Assembly: GCF_947487575.1 (NCBI RefSeq)
Contig: NZ_CANKXG010000009.1
Coordinates: 1-64,000 of the forward strand
DNA length: 64,000 bases
Source of the DNA: an uncultured Algibacter sp.
GTDB lineage: Bacteria; Bacteroidota; Bacteroidia; Flavobacteriales; Flavobacteriaceae
Direction of reading: 5' to 3'
The translations under genes were made by a program, and so were the position numbers. The notes under the pieces are model-generated. The model did no database searches, was not told the DNA's origin, and worked only from the letters and a program-made list of their open reading frames with translations. Positions within the stretch are counted from its first letter, which is position 1. The number at the start of each line of letters is the position of its first letter. Positions 41,542 through 50,066 of the stretch are shown here, piece after piece.

Positions 41542-41910
41542 TCAATTGTCGTAGTTTTTAAAACTTCCATCAGAATAAAAAATAACAATACGATCAATGG
41601 TTTTGTCTTTTTTTAATTCTTTCAAGGTTTTTTCCTGATTTGCGACAGGGGGTAGTTTGTGGTTTGAGTCTTTTATTTTTTCTTCAGAAGGAAAAGTTCC
41701 TTTGCCGTTAAAAAGCCAATATAGATCCACTTCGGGGAAGGCGGAGAGTGTCTTTAAAATAAAATCTAAACTTGGTTTGTTTCTGCCTGATAAAATATGC
41801 GAAATACTGGAGCGTTGCACTCCAATTTTATCAGCAAACGATGAGGCGGATTCTCCGTAGTAATCTATGATTCTTTGAAGTCTTTTTATGAAATCTTTGG
41901 TGTTTATCAA
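41542..41910 (-). CDS. XRE-family helix-turn-helix regulator
   Basis: 122 residues. The N-terminal HTH (about 4-62) is IKRLQRIIDYYGESASSFADKIGVQRSSISHILSGRNKPSLDFILKTLSAFPEVDLYWLFNGKG, a standard Cro/C1-type fold. The C-terminal half is short and charged with no known sensor domain; it ends LKKDKTIDRIVIFYSDGSFKNYDN, a form common in flavobacterial XRE proteins. The near-palindrome TTACAAATGTAA lies over its own -7 box and again upstream of the M14 peptidase gene, making these two genes its likely first targets. Confidence 0.85.
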   Translation of the reverse strand: MINTKDFIKRLQRIIDYYGESASSFADKIGVQRSSISHILSGRNKPSLDFILKTLSAFPEVDLYWLFNGKGTFPSEEKIKDSNHKLPPVANQEKTLKELKKDKTIDRIVIFYSDGSFKNYDN

Positions 41911-41939
41911 TGTAAATAATGTTTTGAGACTATTTCATG

Positions 41940-41951
41940 TTACAAATGTAA
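41940..41951. promoter_or_regulatory. candidate operator over the XRE gene promoter
   Basis: TTACAAATGTAA (arms TTACA and TGTAA, AA centre). On the minus strand it contains TACATTTG, a TAnnTTTG -7 box for the XRE gene, 32 bases before its start codon. The same 12-mer recurs at 42153-42164. Confidence 0.5.
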
Positions 41952-42126
41952 TAATATAACTTTAAATAACCCTATTTATTGTATTTAAGGTGATTAAATT
42001 AGTTAATTATAACTTCATGTATTTGCATTTAATAATTTGATTTATATATAGTTATATATGTCTAATTGTTTTGTTTTTAATATGGCGTTTATGCGCGTCT
42101 ATCTTGGTTCGTGTTTGTGTATTTAT

Positions 42127-42185
42127 GTAAACAAATCATTCAAAAAAACCGTTTACAAATGTAAATTGTTAAATGTTTACTTTTG
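42127..42185 (+). promoter_or_regulatory. promoter and candidate operators of the M14 peptidase gene
   Basis: TTACAAATGTAA at 42153-42164 is identical to the site over the XRE promoter. GTAAAC (42127-42132) and GTTTAC (42151-42156 and 42175-42180) recur at exact 24-base steps. TACTTTTG (42178-42185) is a TAnnTTTG -7 box 17 bases before the ATG. Confidence 0.5.
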
Positions 42186-42202
42186 TTAAGTAAAAAATAA
42201 CT

Positions 42203-43348
42203 ATGCAAGTAGAATATATAAAAAACCTGTTTTTAAAGTATACAGAAAAGAGTTTATCACATCGCTATATTACCAATAAACATATCGAGCATTTGCTGGA
42301 AAATTTATCGAATAGTGTTCATGTTGAAACCATTGGTAAATCAGTTTTAGACAATCCTATTTATGGTTTAAAAATTGGTAATGGAGATAAGAGATTATTA
42401 ATGTGGTCCCAAATGCATGGAAACGAATCTACAACCACCAAGGCATTATTTGATTTGTTAAACACCCTTTTATATTCAAAATCTGAGCTTAATTATATAT
42501 TAGAATCCTGCACGTTATATATTATTCCTATTTTAAACCCTGACGGTGCATTCGCATATACCCGAATAAATGCTAATGAAGTAGATTTAAATAGAGATGC
42601 TCAAAACTTGACACAGCCTGAGAGTAAGGTATTGCGAACAATTTTTGATTCTTTTAAACCTCATTTTTGTTATAATTTGCATGGTCAGCGGACTATATTT
42701 AGTGCTGGAACTACAGATAAGTCAGCAACGGTGTCTTTTTTAGCGCCAGCACAAGATGAAACTTGTACAATAACTCCTAATAGAAAAATAGCTATGGAGG
42801 TTATAGGGGTAATGAATAATACTTTGCAAAAAATTATACCTGGCCAAGTTGGTGTTTATGATGATGCTTTTAATTTGAATTGTGTAGGGGATACGTTTCA
42901 AAATGAAAATGTGCCTACTATATTATTTGAAGCGGGGCATTTTGCTAATGATTATGCTCGAGATTTAACTCGAGAATTAATTTATACTTCATATTTAAGC
43001 TCTTTAGACTATATTTCAAAAACAAAGGTTACGGGAAATTACTATGAGTCCTATTTTTTAATTCCTGAAAATGATAAGTGTTTTTTTGATGTAATTATCA
43101 GAAATGCTCTGGTTAATAATGTAATAGTTGATATAGGTATTCAATTTCAAGAACGTTTGATTAAAAATAAGGTTGAATTTATACCAAGAATAGAAAAAAT
43201 TGAAAGATTAACAGGTGTTTATGCTCATAAAGAAATTGAAGCAAATGGTGCAGAAGTTTATAATGCTGATGGTAAATTGCTGAAATTGGGTTACGAAAAC
43301 GTTTGCGTAATATTGAATAATGAAAAAAAATTGCTTTTATCGAAATAA
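42203..43348 (+). CDS. M14-family zinc carboxypeptidase
   Basis: A 381-residue metallopeptidase or amidohydrolase. Zinc ligands are His72 and Glu75 in SQMHGNEST and His160 in CYNLHGQRT. Substrate-binding NPDG (112-115) and DLNRD (Arg131) are as in carboxypeptidase A/E. Glu243 in TILFEAGHF is the catalytic base. There is no signal peptide, so unlike many M14 enzymes it appears cytoplasmic, pointing to peptidoglycan-peptide or small-peptide turnover. Residues about 290-381 form an extra beta-domain. An Lrp/AsnC gene lies 70 bases downstream. Its promoter shares a motif with the divergent XRE gene. Confidence 0.85.
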   Translation: MQVEYIKNLFLKYTEKSLSHRYITNKHIEHLLENLSNSVHVETIGKSVLDNPIYGLKIGNGDKRLLMWSQMHGNESTTTKALFDLLNTLLYSKSELNYILESCTLYIIPILNPDGAFAYTRINANEVDLNRDAQNLTQPESKVLRTIFDSFKPHFCYNLHGQRTIFSAGTTDKSATVSFLAPAQDETCTITPNRKIAMEVIGVMNNTLQKIIPGQVGVYDDAFNLNCVGDTFQNENVPTILFEAGHFANDYARDLTRELIYTSYLSSLDYISKTKVTGNYYESYFLIPENDKCFFDVIIRNALVNNVIVDIGIQFQERLIKNKVEFIPRIEKIERLTGVYAHKEIEANGAEVYNADGKLLKLGYENVCVILNNEKKLLLSK

Positions 43349-43418
43349 AACCTAGTATTAGTGTCTTATTTTTAATGAAAATGTATTAATTTTGCTTCAT
43401 ATATAAGAATAATTAATT

Positions 43419-43898
43419 ATGGGGAAAATTAAATTAGACGAAATTGATCATCAAATTCTAGATATGTTAATTGATAACACTAGAATTCCGTTCACTGACA
43501 TTGCTAAGAAGTTATTAATATCTGCAGGTACGGTTCATGTACGTGTTAAGAAAATGGAAGAGGCTGGCATAATTAAAGGATCATCTTTAATGCTAGATTA
43601 CAAAAAGCTAGGCTATTCTTTTATTGCTTATGTAGGTGTATATTTAAATAACACCTCTCAAACAAAATTTGTTTTAGAACGTATAGATGAAATACCATAT
43701 GTTACTGTGGCGCATATAACCACTGGGAAATTTAATATTTTTTGCAAAATTAGAGCTAGAAGTACTGAACATGCCAAACAAATTATCTTTTTATTAGATG
43801 ATATTGAAGGGGTGTATAGAACAGAAACAATGATTTCTCTTGAAGAAAGTATCAATGATAAAAAACGTTTGATGCATTCTATTTTTAATGATATGTAA
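43419..43898 (+). CDS. Lrp/AsnC family transcriptional regulator
   Basis: A 159-residue regulator. The N-terminal HTH is LDEIDHQILDMLIDNTRIPFTDIAKKLLISAGTVHVRVKKMEEAGIIKGSSL. The C-terminal RAM ligand-binding domain is FIAYVGVYLNNTSQTKFVLERIDEIPYVTVAHITTGKFNIFCKIRARS. These proteins form octamers and sense amino acids. The AGTVHVRVKKME helix is the recognition part. It may be co-transcribed with the M14 peptidase, which would fit peptide or amino-acid regulation. A terminator follows. Confidence 0.92.
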   Translation: MGKIKLDEIDHQILDMLIDNTRIPFTDIAKKLLISAGTVHVRVKKMEEAGIIKGSSLMLDYKKLGYSFIAYVGVYLNNTSQTKFVLERIDEIPYVTVAHITTGKFNIFCKIRARSTEHAKQIIFLLDDIEGVYRTETMISLEESINDKKRLMHSIFNDM

Positions 43899-43927
43899 TA
43901 AATATTATTTATCGAATAATATTTTGT

Positions 43928-43955
43928 AAAAGCCCTTGTTTAGGGCTTTTTTTTT
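43928..43955 (+). terminator. terminator after the Lrp/AsnC gene
   Basis: AAAAGCCCT and AGGGCTTTT (9 bp, 5-base loop) followed by a run of nine or more T. Confidence 0.85.
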
Positions 43956-44062
43956 GTTCAAAGTACATACTATTTCATTTAAAGGAATTATTTAAGTATT
44001 TCAAAGAAAATTTTTGTAAGTATTAATAACTTCTTTCATATTTGCCTGTAAAGTATTAATGC

Positions 44063-45514
44063 ATGATATTCAATTCGTTAGAGTTTTTTATATTTCTTTT
44101 TATTGTTTATGTGCTTTATTGGGGTGCTTTAAAGAATAGTATAAAATCTCAAAATATACTTTTATTAATATCAAGTTATATATTTTATGGTTGGTGGGAT
44201 TGGAGATTTCTTTCGTTAATACTATTAAGTACTATTGTTGATTATTTTGTAGGGATTCAAATAGACTCAACTAAAACCAATTCACGTCGTAAGAAATGGC
44301 TTTGGCTTAGTGTTATTTTTAATGTTGGTCTTTTAGGGTTTTTTAAATATTATAATTTTTTTGTAGATTCTTGGATCGAAATGATTTCTATATTTGGTTA
44401 TGACATTAAAAATACTTGGACTTTGAAAGTGATTCTTCCAGTTGGAATATCGTTTTATACTTTTCAAACCATGTCTTATTCGCTTGATATTTATTTTAAA
44501 AAAATTAAACCAACTAAAGATTTTTTGTCGTTTGCAGCTTTTGTAAGTTTCTTTCCTCAATTAGTAGCAGGGCCTATTGAAAGAGCTTCAAATTTACTTT
44601 CTCAAATAATAAATAAAAGAACATTTGATTATAAGCAGTCAGTTGATGGTATAAAACTTATACTTTGGGGTTTGTTTAAAAAAATGGTTATTGCTAATGC
44701 ACTTGCTCCAATAGTCGATGATATATTTACAAATTACAGTAACTACCCAGCCTCGACCCTAATTCTTGGGGTCGTCTTTTTTAGTTTTCAAATTTATGGT
44801 GATTTTAGTGGATATTCAGATATTGCTATTGGAACAGCTAAATTATTCGGAATAGAATTAATGTCTAATTTTAAGTTTCCTTATTTTTCAAGAAACATAG
44901 CTGAGTTTTGGAGACGATGGCATATTTCTTTATCCTCTTGGTTTAAATATTATGTTTACATTCCATTAGGAGGCTCTCAAAGAACTAAATTGTTATCATT
45001 AAGAAATATTACTATTGTGTTTTTAATTAGTGGTTTATGGCATGGGGCAAAATGGACATATGTGTCATGGGGTGCATTGCATGCTTTGGCATTTATACCT
45101 GTTTTTTTAATGGGTAAAAACACAAAATATAAAAATTCAATTATTGGAGAACATTCTTTACTGCCTTCAATTACTGAGGTTTTAAGAGGTTTAATGGTTT
45201 TTTCGATAGTAACTTTATCCTGGGTATTTTTTAGATCTGCTTCAATAACTGACGCTTTTAATTATATAAAAAGAATTTTTACTGATTTTTCGTTTGGCTA
45301 TTATGCGCATCCTAATGGTTATAGAATGATTGATTATTTTGTTCTCATTGGATTGTTTGTTATATATGAATATATAATTAGAAAAGACGAGCGTTCACCA
45401 TTTAAATTTAAATCGAAAATAGTAAGGTTTATCGCTTACATACTGGTTGTTTTATTGATTTTATTGTTTTATGATAGTGGAATAGATAGATCTTTTATTT
45501 ATTTTCAGTTTTAA
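44063..45514 (+). CDS. MBOAT O-acyltransferase (AlgI/DltB-like)
   Basis: A 483-residue polytopic membrane enzyme that passes acyl groups, normally acetyl, across the inner membrane for glycan O-acylation. Family landmarks are YGWWDWRFLSLI (43-53), LPVGISFYTFQTMSY (125-139), FFPQLVAGPIERA, FWRRWHISLSSWF (His287), and GLWHGAKWTYVSWGALHAL with His327, the usual catalytic histidine. Such proteins work with a periplasmic SGNH esterase that makes the final transfer; one lies two genes downstream. The set opens the glycan locus, so the acceptor is probably the glycan made by the genes to the right. Confidence 0.9.
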   Translation: MIFNSLEFFIFLFIVYVLYWGALKNSIKSQNILLLISSYIFYGWWDWRFLSLILLSTIVDYFVGIQIDSTKTNSRRKKWLWLSVIFNVGLLGFFKYYNFFVDSWIEMISIFGYDIKNTWTLKVILPVGISFYTFQTMSYSLDIYFKKIKPTKDFLSFAAFVSFFPQLVAGPIERASNLLSQIINKRTFDYKQSVDGIKLILWGLFKKMVIANALAPIVDDIFTNYSNYPASTLILGVVFFSFQIYGDFSGYSDIAIGTAKLFGIELMSNFKFPYFSRNIAEFWRRWHISLSSWFKYYVYIPLGGSQRTKLLSLRNITIVFLISGLWHGAKWTYVSWGALHALAFIPVFLMGKNTKYKNSIIGEHSLLPSITEVLRGLMVFSIVTLSWVFFRSASITDAFNYIKRIFTDFSFGYYAHPNGYRMIDYFVLIGLFVIYEYIIRKDERSPFKFKSKIVRFIAYILVVLLILLFYDSGIDRSFIYFQF

Positions 45515-45651
45515 GCTCATTGAATGCATAAGCTGATTTTAAAAAAATAAAATACTTTACATTAATTATACCCTATGAACTAAAATAGCTTAATGAGATA
45601 TGAACATATTAATAGCAAATTAAAATTATGTTCTAACTAAAAAAAATTAAA

Positions 45652-47343
45652 ATGGTTATTTTAGGATTAAATTATTATTTTCATGACTCAACTGCTTGTA
45701 TAATAAAGGATGGGGTCTTACTGGCTGCCATAGAGGAGGAGAGGCTTAATAGAGATAAACATACTCGAAAATTCCCTATGTTAGCAATAGATAGGTGCTT
45801 AAAAATCGCAAAATTAGAATATGATGATATAGATCATATTGCGGTTTCAATAAAGCCAAACCATGATGTTTTTAAAAAAATATGGTATGGGATTAAAGTG
45901 ATTAAAAGCTTAAAAGCTTATTTTAATAAAATAGTAGTTACTAATTATAGTAAACAAAAAGATTTTTGGAATTGGTTTAAGTATCATTTTAAGAGTAGAT
46001 TAAATGGCCCTAAGATTCATTTTATAGAACATCATTATAGTCATGTAGTTGGTTCTTTTTTTGTATCCCCATATGAGGAAGCTGCCTTACTGTCAATTGA
46101 CGGGCATGGAGAATGGGCAACTACATGGTTAGGGGTTGGTAAAAAAAACAACTTTAAATGTTTAAGTCAAAGCTATTTTCCAAATTCATTAGGTGCTTTT
46201 TATGAAGTAGCAACTCAGTTTTGCGGATTTAGAACTAGTTATGATGAAGGCAAGACTATGGGGCTGGCTCCTATGGGAGACCCCAATGTATTTTTGAAAG
46301 AAGTCGATAAAATGATAACAGTTGATAAGGATGGACGTTTGTCATTTGATTTAAGTTATTTTAATTATCAAAATATGGGATGGGAACGCTGTTCCGAAAA
46401 ATTTTATAAGATCTTTGGGGAACCAAGAAAGCATGGAGAGGATTTTAAGGAGCGCCATATGAATGTAGCTGCGGCCTTTCAAAGGGTTCTTGAAAACAAG
46501 GTTTTAGAGATATGCGATATTCTTTATAAAAAAACAAAAGCTCAGTATTTGGTTATTTCGGGAGGCGTTTCATTAAATAGTGTTATGAACGGTAGGATAG
46601 TTAGAGAAAGTCCTTTTGATGATGTATATGTTATGCCTGCAGCAGGTGATAATGGGACAGCAATAGGAGCGGCATATTATCTTTATAACGGTGTTTTTAA
46701 TAAAAAAAGGAATTTTGTTCATAATAACCCTTATGTGGGTACAAGTTATTCGAACGAAGACATAGAAAAAGATCTTAAAGGTGCTAAACTTAAATATGAC
46801 TATTTTGAAGATGTGTGTGATGAAGCGGCTTCTCTTTTAGAAAAAGGAAATATTATTGGATGGTTTCAAGGCGCAATGGAAATTGGACCTAGAGCACTAG
46901 GAAATCGTAGTATTTTGGCAAACCCAGCATTTCCTCAAATGAAGGATAAAATTAACTCTGAAGTGAAATTTAGAGAAGCTTATAGACCTTTTGCTCCTTC
47001 AGCAATTGTAGAGGCAAAAGATGATTTTTTTGATTTAGAGGTTGAAGCACCATTTATGCTAAAAGTATGTAATGTGTTACATGATAAGCAAAGTGTTATT
47101 CCTGCTGTAACACATGTAGATGGCAGTGCACGGTTACAAACTGTGAACAAAGAAACAAACGAACGTTATTATAATTTAATTAAAAGCCTTGGAGATAAAA
47201 CAGGAGTTCCTGTGGTGTTAAATACGAGTTTTAATATTCAAGGAGAACCAGTGGTTGAATCGCCTAAAGATGCTATACGGTGTTTTTTCTCAACAGGATT
47301 GGATTATTTGGTAATGGGTGACTTTATTTTGTCTAAACAATGA
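45652..47343 (+). CDS. O-carbamoyltransferase (NodU/TobZ family)
   Basis: A 563-residue cytoplasmic enzyme that moves a carbamoyl group from carbamoyl phosphate, via carbamoyl adenylate, to a hydroxyl. The N-terminal Kae1-like domain starts VILGLNYYFHDSTACIIKDG, with EHHYSHVVGSFF and LLSIDGHGEWAT (metal and nucleotide ligands). ISGGVSLNSVMNGRI and PAAGDNGTAIGAA follow. The C-terminal YrdC-like domain has GWFQGAMEIGPRALGNRSILA and PVVLNTSFNIQGEP. Family members decorate Nod factors, antibiotics and surface sugars; here a surface-glycan sugar is the likely acceptor. The next gene overlaps by four bases. Confidence 0.92.
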   Translation: MVILGLNYYFHDSTACIIKDGVLLAAIEEERLNRDKHTRKFPMLAIDRCLKIAKLEYDDIDHIAVSIKPNHDVFKKIWYGIKVIKSLKAYFNKIVVTNYSKQKDFWNWFKYHFKSRLNGPKIHFIEHHYSHVVGSFFVSPYEEAALLSIDGHGEWATTWLGVGKKNNFKCLSQSYFPNSLGAFYEVATQFCGFRTSYDEGKTMGLAPMGDPNVFLKEVDKMITVDKDGRLSFDLSYFNYQNMGWERCSEKFYKIFGEPRKHGEDFKERHMNVAAAFQRVLENKVLEICDILYKKTKAQYLVISGGVSLNSVMNGRIVRESPFDDVYVMPAAGDNGTAIGAAYYLYNGVFNKKRNFVHNNPYVGTSYSNEDIEKDLKGAKLKYDYFEDVCDEAASLLEKGNIIGWFQGAMEIGPRALGNRSILANPAFPQMKDKINSEVKFREAYRPFAPSAIVEAKDDFFDLEVEAPFMLKVCNVLHDKQSVIPAVTHVDGSARLQTVNKETNERYYNLIKSLGDKTGVPVVLNTSFNIQGEPVVESPKDAIRCFFSTGLDYLVMGDFILSKQ

Positions 47344-48302
47344 TATTAATGTTTTTAAAAATGAAAAAGTTATTTTTCAAAAGTTTCATTTATTTTGTTC
47401 TAATCCTGGTCTTATTAGAATTAATAATTCGTGTATTCCATTTAACAAAAGATTACCCTGTTAGAATAATTGATGATTTTGGTGTAGAAAAGTGGAAACC
47501 AAATCAAAGTGGGTTTTCTGTTACTGGTAATAGACGACAAAATTTTTCTGAATTCAGAATAAATAGTTCTGGATTTAATTCTTATCGAGAATTTACGCCT
47601 TCTGATGATAAAAAGGAAATAGCTTTAGTTGGAGATTCTTTTATTGAGGGCTTTCATCAAGATTATAATTCCTCAATAGGAAAAAAAATAGAAAACACGT
47701 TAAAAGGTATTGAGGTCTATGAATATGGTTATGCAGGTTATGACTTAGCAGATCAATTTAATTTAATGCATCAATATAAAAAGGATTTTGATTATATAGA
47801 TTTTGTTTTTATCGGCATTGAGTTTCATACGGATTTAAAAAGAGGTAAACATAAAATTATTCAGGATAGAATGAAGCTAGAGTCTCCTCTCTATAGAAAC
47901 TTGCGAAAAATTAAGTTGTTAACTTATATGAACAGTATTGGAGCAGTTGATGCTTTAAAAAAACGATTTACTCAATTAATTTCTTTTAGGATTAAAGAAA
48001 AAAAGAATGAAAAAGTAAATACAAAGAGTAGTTTAAAAGAAATGAATCTTGACTATTTGTCAAATTTCAATGAATTAGTTAAAACTTATAATTTCGATAA
48101 AGAAAGGTTTATATTTCTTTTAGAGGAAGCGCAAACACCTGATGCGTTTATCAATTATTTAGAAAAGAATAACTATAAATTTATAGATTTATCTCAGGAC
48201 TTGACGAAGGCTAAAGTTCCAACTACGTTAATTTATGATAAACATTGGAATAACCACGGTAGGGCTCTTGTCGCTAAATCAATTATAGAGTACCTTAAAT
48301 GA
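47340..48302 (+). CDS. membrane-anchored SGNH/GDSL-type esterase or acyltransferase
   Basis: About 320 residues. One N-terminal membrane helix (LFFKSFIYFVLILVLLELII) anchors a periplasmic domain. EIALVGDSFIEGF gives the nucleophile Ser100 (GDS block I), and YDKHWNNHGRALVAKSI near the C-terminus supplies Asp300 and His302 in a DxHWN-type block V. This layout matches the DltD/AlgX-like partners of MBOAT proteins. It overlaps the carbamoyltransferase by ATGA if the first ATG (47340) is used; the start at 47361, giving MKKLFFKS, looks equally natural. With the MBOAT gene it forms a periplasmic O-acetylation pair. Confidence 0.8.
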   Translation: MILMFLKMKKLFFKSFIYFVLILVLLELIIRVFHLTKDYPVRIIDDFGVEKWKPNQSGFSVTGNRRQNFSEFRINSSGFNSYREFTPSDDKKEIALVGDSFIEGFHQDYNSSIGKKIENTLKGIEVYEYGYAGYDLADQFNLMHQYKKDFDYIDFVFIGIEFHTDLKRGKHKIIQDRMKLESPLYRNLRKIKLLTYMNSIGAVDALKKRFTQLISFRIKEKKNEKVNTKSSLKEMNLDYLSNFNELVKTYNFDKERFIFLLEEAQTPDAFINYLEKNNYKFIDLSQDLTKAKVPTTLIYDKHWNNHGRALVAKSIIEYLK

Positions 48303-48303
48303 T

Positions 48304-49329
48304 TTAATTACTTACCTTTAATAATCTATCACATTTGCTAAAGGTAATATGCTCTTGATAATTTATATGTTTCAAAATATCAATATTACTTTGCCTTTTT
48401 AGCCAACCAATGTAAACCGCAGCAATGTTAGCTCCAGCTTCATGGGAAAAAGGATAACCGCCACCAAATCTTGGATTTAATTCTAAAACATATAATTGTT
48501 TTTTTACCAGAAAGACATCTACGTCCATAATACCAATATGTTTTAAGCTACTACCAATTTCTTTACCTACTTTATCAAAAATATCTAACACAATAGATTG
48601 AGCTTTATCTGTTTCTCCAGAACGCATCGAAATTTTTTCTCTAGCAAAAGTACCAAAATAATCACCCTTAAAATTATTAACTATATCTAGGCCAAATTCT
48701 TTTCCGTCAAGTTTTTCTTGTATTATAATTGAGTTTTCAATGTCTTCTTTACTTGCAGTGTTTAATATTGTTCTTTTTAGTTTAATTTTTTGAAGATTAT
48801 ATGCTAATCGAAGTTCTTCAATAGATTCAGGAAACTCCACCCCAATAGACCCACTTCCCCAACGAGGTTTTATAACTAAAGGAAATTTTAAACTTCCATT
48901 TTCAAGACATTTAATAGCTTCATCTATACTAATAAAAGTTTTAGGGGTGTTAAGTCCTATTTTCTTTAAAAACTGATAAGTTTTCCATTTATCAAATCCA
49001 ATTGAAATGACTGTTTCATCAGAAATAAGAACTTTAGTTTTTTTACTTTCTAATTGATGTTTATATTTAGATAAAATGGGTAATTCTAAATCATTTAAAG
49101 AAATGACTAAACACACATTAAATTCATTGATTATTTCTTTTAAACGTGGAATGTAATTATCATCGTAAATATCAGGTACTGTAAATGCAACATCAGCGTC
49201 TATTAAGGCTGGAGCATTTAATTGATTATCAGTTGCAATTACGAGTCCGTCACCATTTAACTCTTTTTTAAAGTAGTTAATAAGGTAGTTTCGTCTGCCA
49301 GCACATGTAAAAAGTATATTGTGTTTCAC
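48304..49329 (-). CDS. ATP-grasp ligase of the glycan locus
   Basis: A 341-residue ATP-grasp protein resembling the CarB-like proteins of capsule and O-antigen clusters. The N-terminal ILFTCAGRRNYLINYF is typical. The ATP-lid FPLVIKPRWGSGSIGVEF (about 150-167), then IIQEKLDGKEFGLDIVN and the metal site LYVLELNPRFGGGYPFSHEAGAN complete the fold. It overlaps the sugar-phosphate transferase gene by four bases, so it acts in glycan synthesis, perhaps forming an amide on a uronic acid or amino sugar. The actual substrates are unknown. Confidence 0.82.
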   Translation of the reverse strand: MKHNILFTCAGRRNYLINYFKKELNGDGLVIATDNQLNAPALIDADVAFTVPDIYDDNYIPRLKEIINEFNVCLVISLNDLELPILSKYKHQLESKKTKVLISDETVISIGFDKWKTYQFLKKIGLNTPKTFISIDEAIKCLENGSLKFPLVIKPRWGSGSIGVEFPESIEELRLAYNLQKIKLKRTILNTASKEDIENSIIIQEKLDGKEFGLDIVNNFKGDYFGTFAREKISMRSGETDKAQSIVLDIFDKVGKEIGSSLKHIGIMDVDVFLVKKQLYVLELNPRFGGGYPFSHEAGANIAAVYIGWLKRQSNIDILKHINYQEHITFSKCDRLLKVSN

Positions 49330-49943
49330 GTAAGTTTATGTTTTCTTTCATCATCAAGATCTGGCATATCAGGATCTAATTCAATGTTATTTGTATTAAA
49401 AATTTTCTTTGCTGTTTTAAGTAAAATCATAAAATCATTAGAAAATGATATGTTTTCTACATACGCAATATCTAAGGCTAATTTCTTGTTCCAACTTAAA
49501 AGGTTTCTTCCTGAGACTTGAGCCAATCCAGTAACTCCAGGTCTTATACTATGCCGAATAGACTCTTTTTTAGTATAATATGGTAGGTAATGAACTCGTA
49601 AAGGCCTTGGACCAATTAAACTCATATCACCTTTTAAGATATTAAATAGTTGAGGTATTTCATCTAAAGAATATTTTCTTATAAAATTACCAAACACGGT
49701 AACTCTTTGCGCATTTGGTAATAACTGTCCGTGTTCATCTTTTTGGTCTGTCATGGACTTAAATTTTACTATTTTAAAAATACGTTCATTTTTACCAGGT
49801 CGTTCCTGAAAAAAGAATGGTTTTCCTTTATTAATATAGATTAAACAAAGAAACACAATAATGAATATAGGCAGGAGTAATAATATGCCAACCAATGATA
49901 ATGTAATGTCTAAAAATCTTTTAATAGTTAGATATGAAAGCAT
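49326..49943 (-). CDS. initiating sugar-phosphate transferase (PglC-like)
   Basis: A 205-residue monotopic phosphoglycosyltransferase that links a sugar phosphate to undecaprenyl phosphate. A hydrophobic re-entrant helix (ITLSLVGILLLLPIFIIVFLCLIY) comes first, then FFQERPGKNERIFKIVKFKSM, the catalytic LDEIPQLFNILKGDMSLIGPRPL with its Asp-Glu pair, and PGVTGLAQVSGRN. The small size (only the catalytic core) is like PglC. It is one of two such genes here; the other is at 52289-52903. They share most motifs, but differ at the C-terminus, where this one ends PDLDDERKHKLT. Confidence 0.9.
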   Translation of the reverse strand: MLSYLTIKRFLDITLSLVGILLLLPIFIIVFLCLIYINKGKPFFFQERPGKNERIFKIVKFKSMTDQKDEHGQLLPNAQRVTVFGNFIRKYSLDEIPQLFNILKGDMSLIGPRPLRVHYLPYYTKKESIRHSIRPGVTGLAQVSGRNLLSWNKKLALDIAYVENISFSNDFMILLKTAKKIFNTNNIELDPDMPDLDDERKHKLT

Positions 49944-50066
49944 AAGTAAAATGTTATTATCATTTTCTAAAATAATAGTTGAAAATTATCTTTAGGATTG
50001 GTTTAGTTTAATAAAATTAGGGTATGACTAAATAAATGTTAGTAAAGATTGTTGATTAAATTATTG

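Noticed and set aside
44063-48302. Alginate O-acetylation system
   Set aside because: No AlgD, Alg8 or Alg44 type genes; the MBOAT protein belongs to a broad family used for many glycans.
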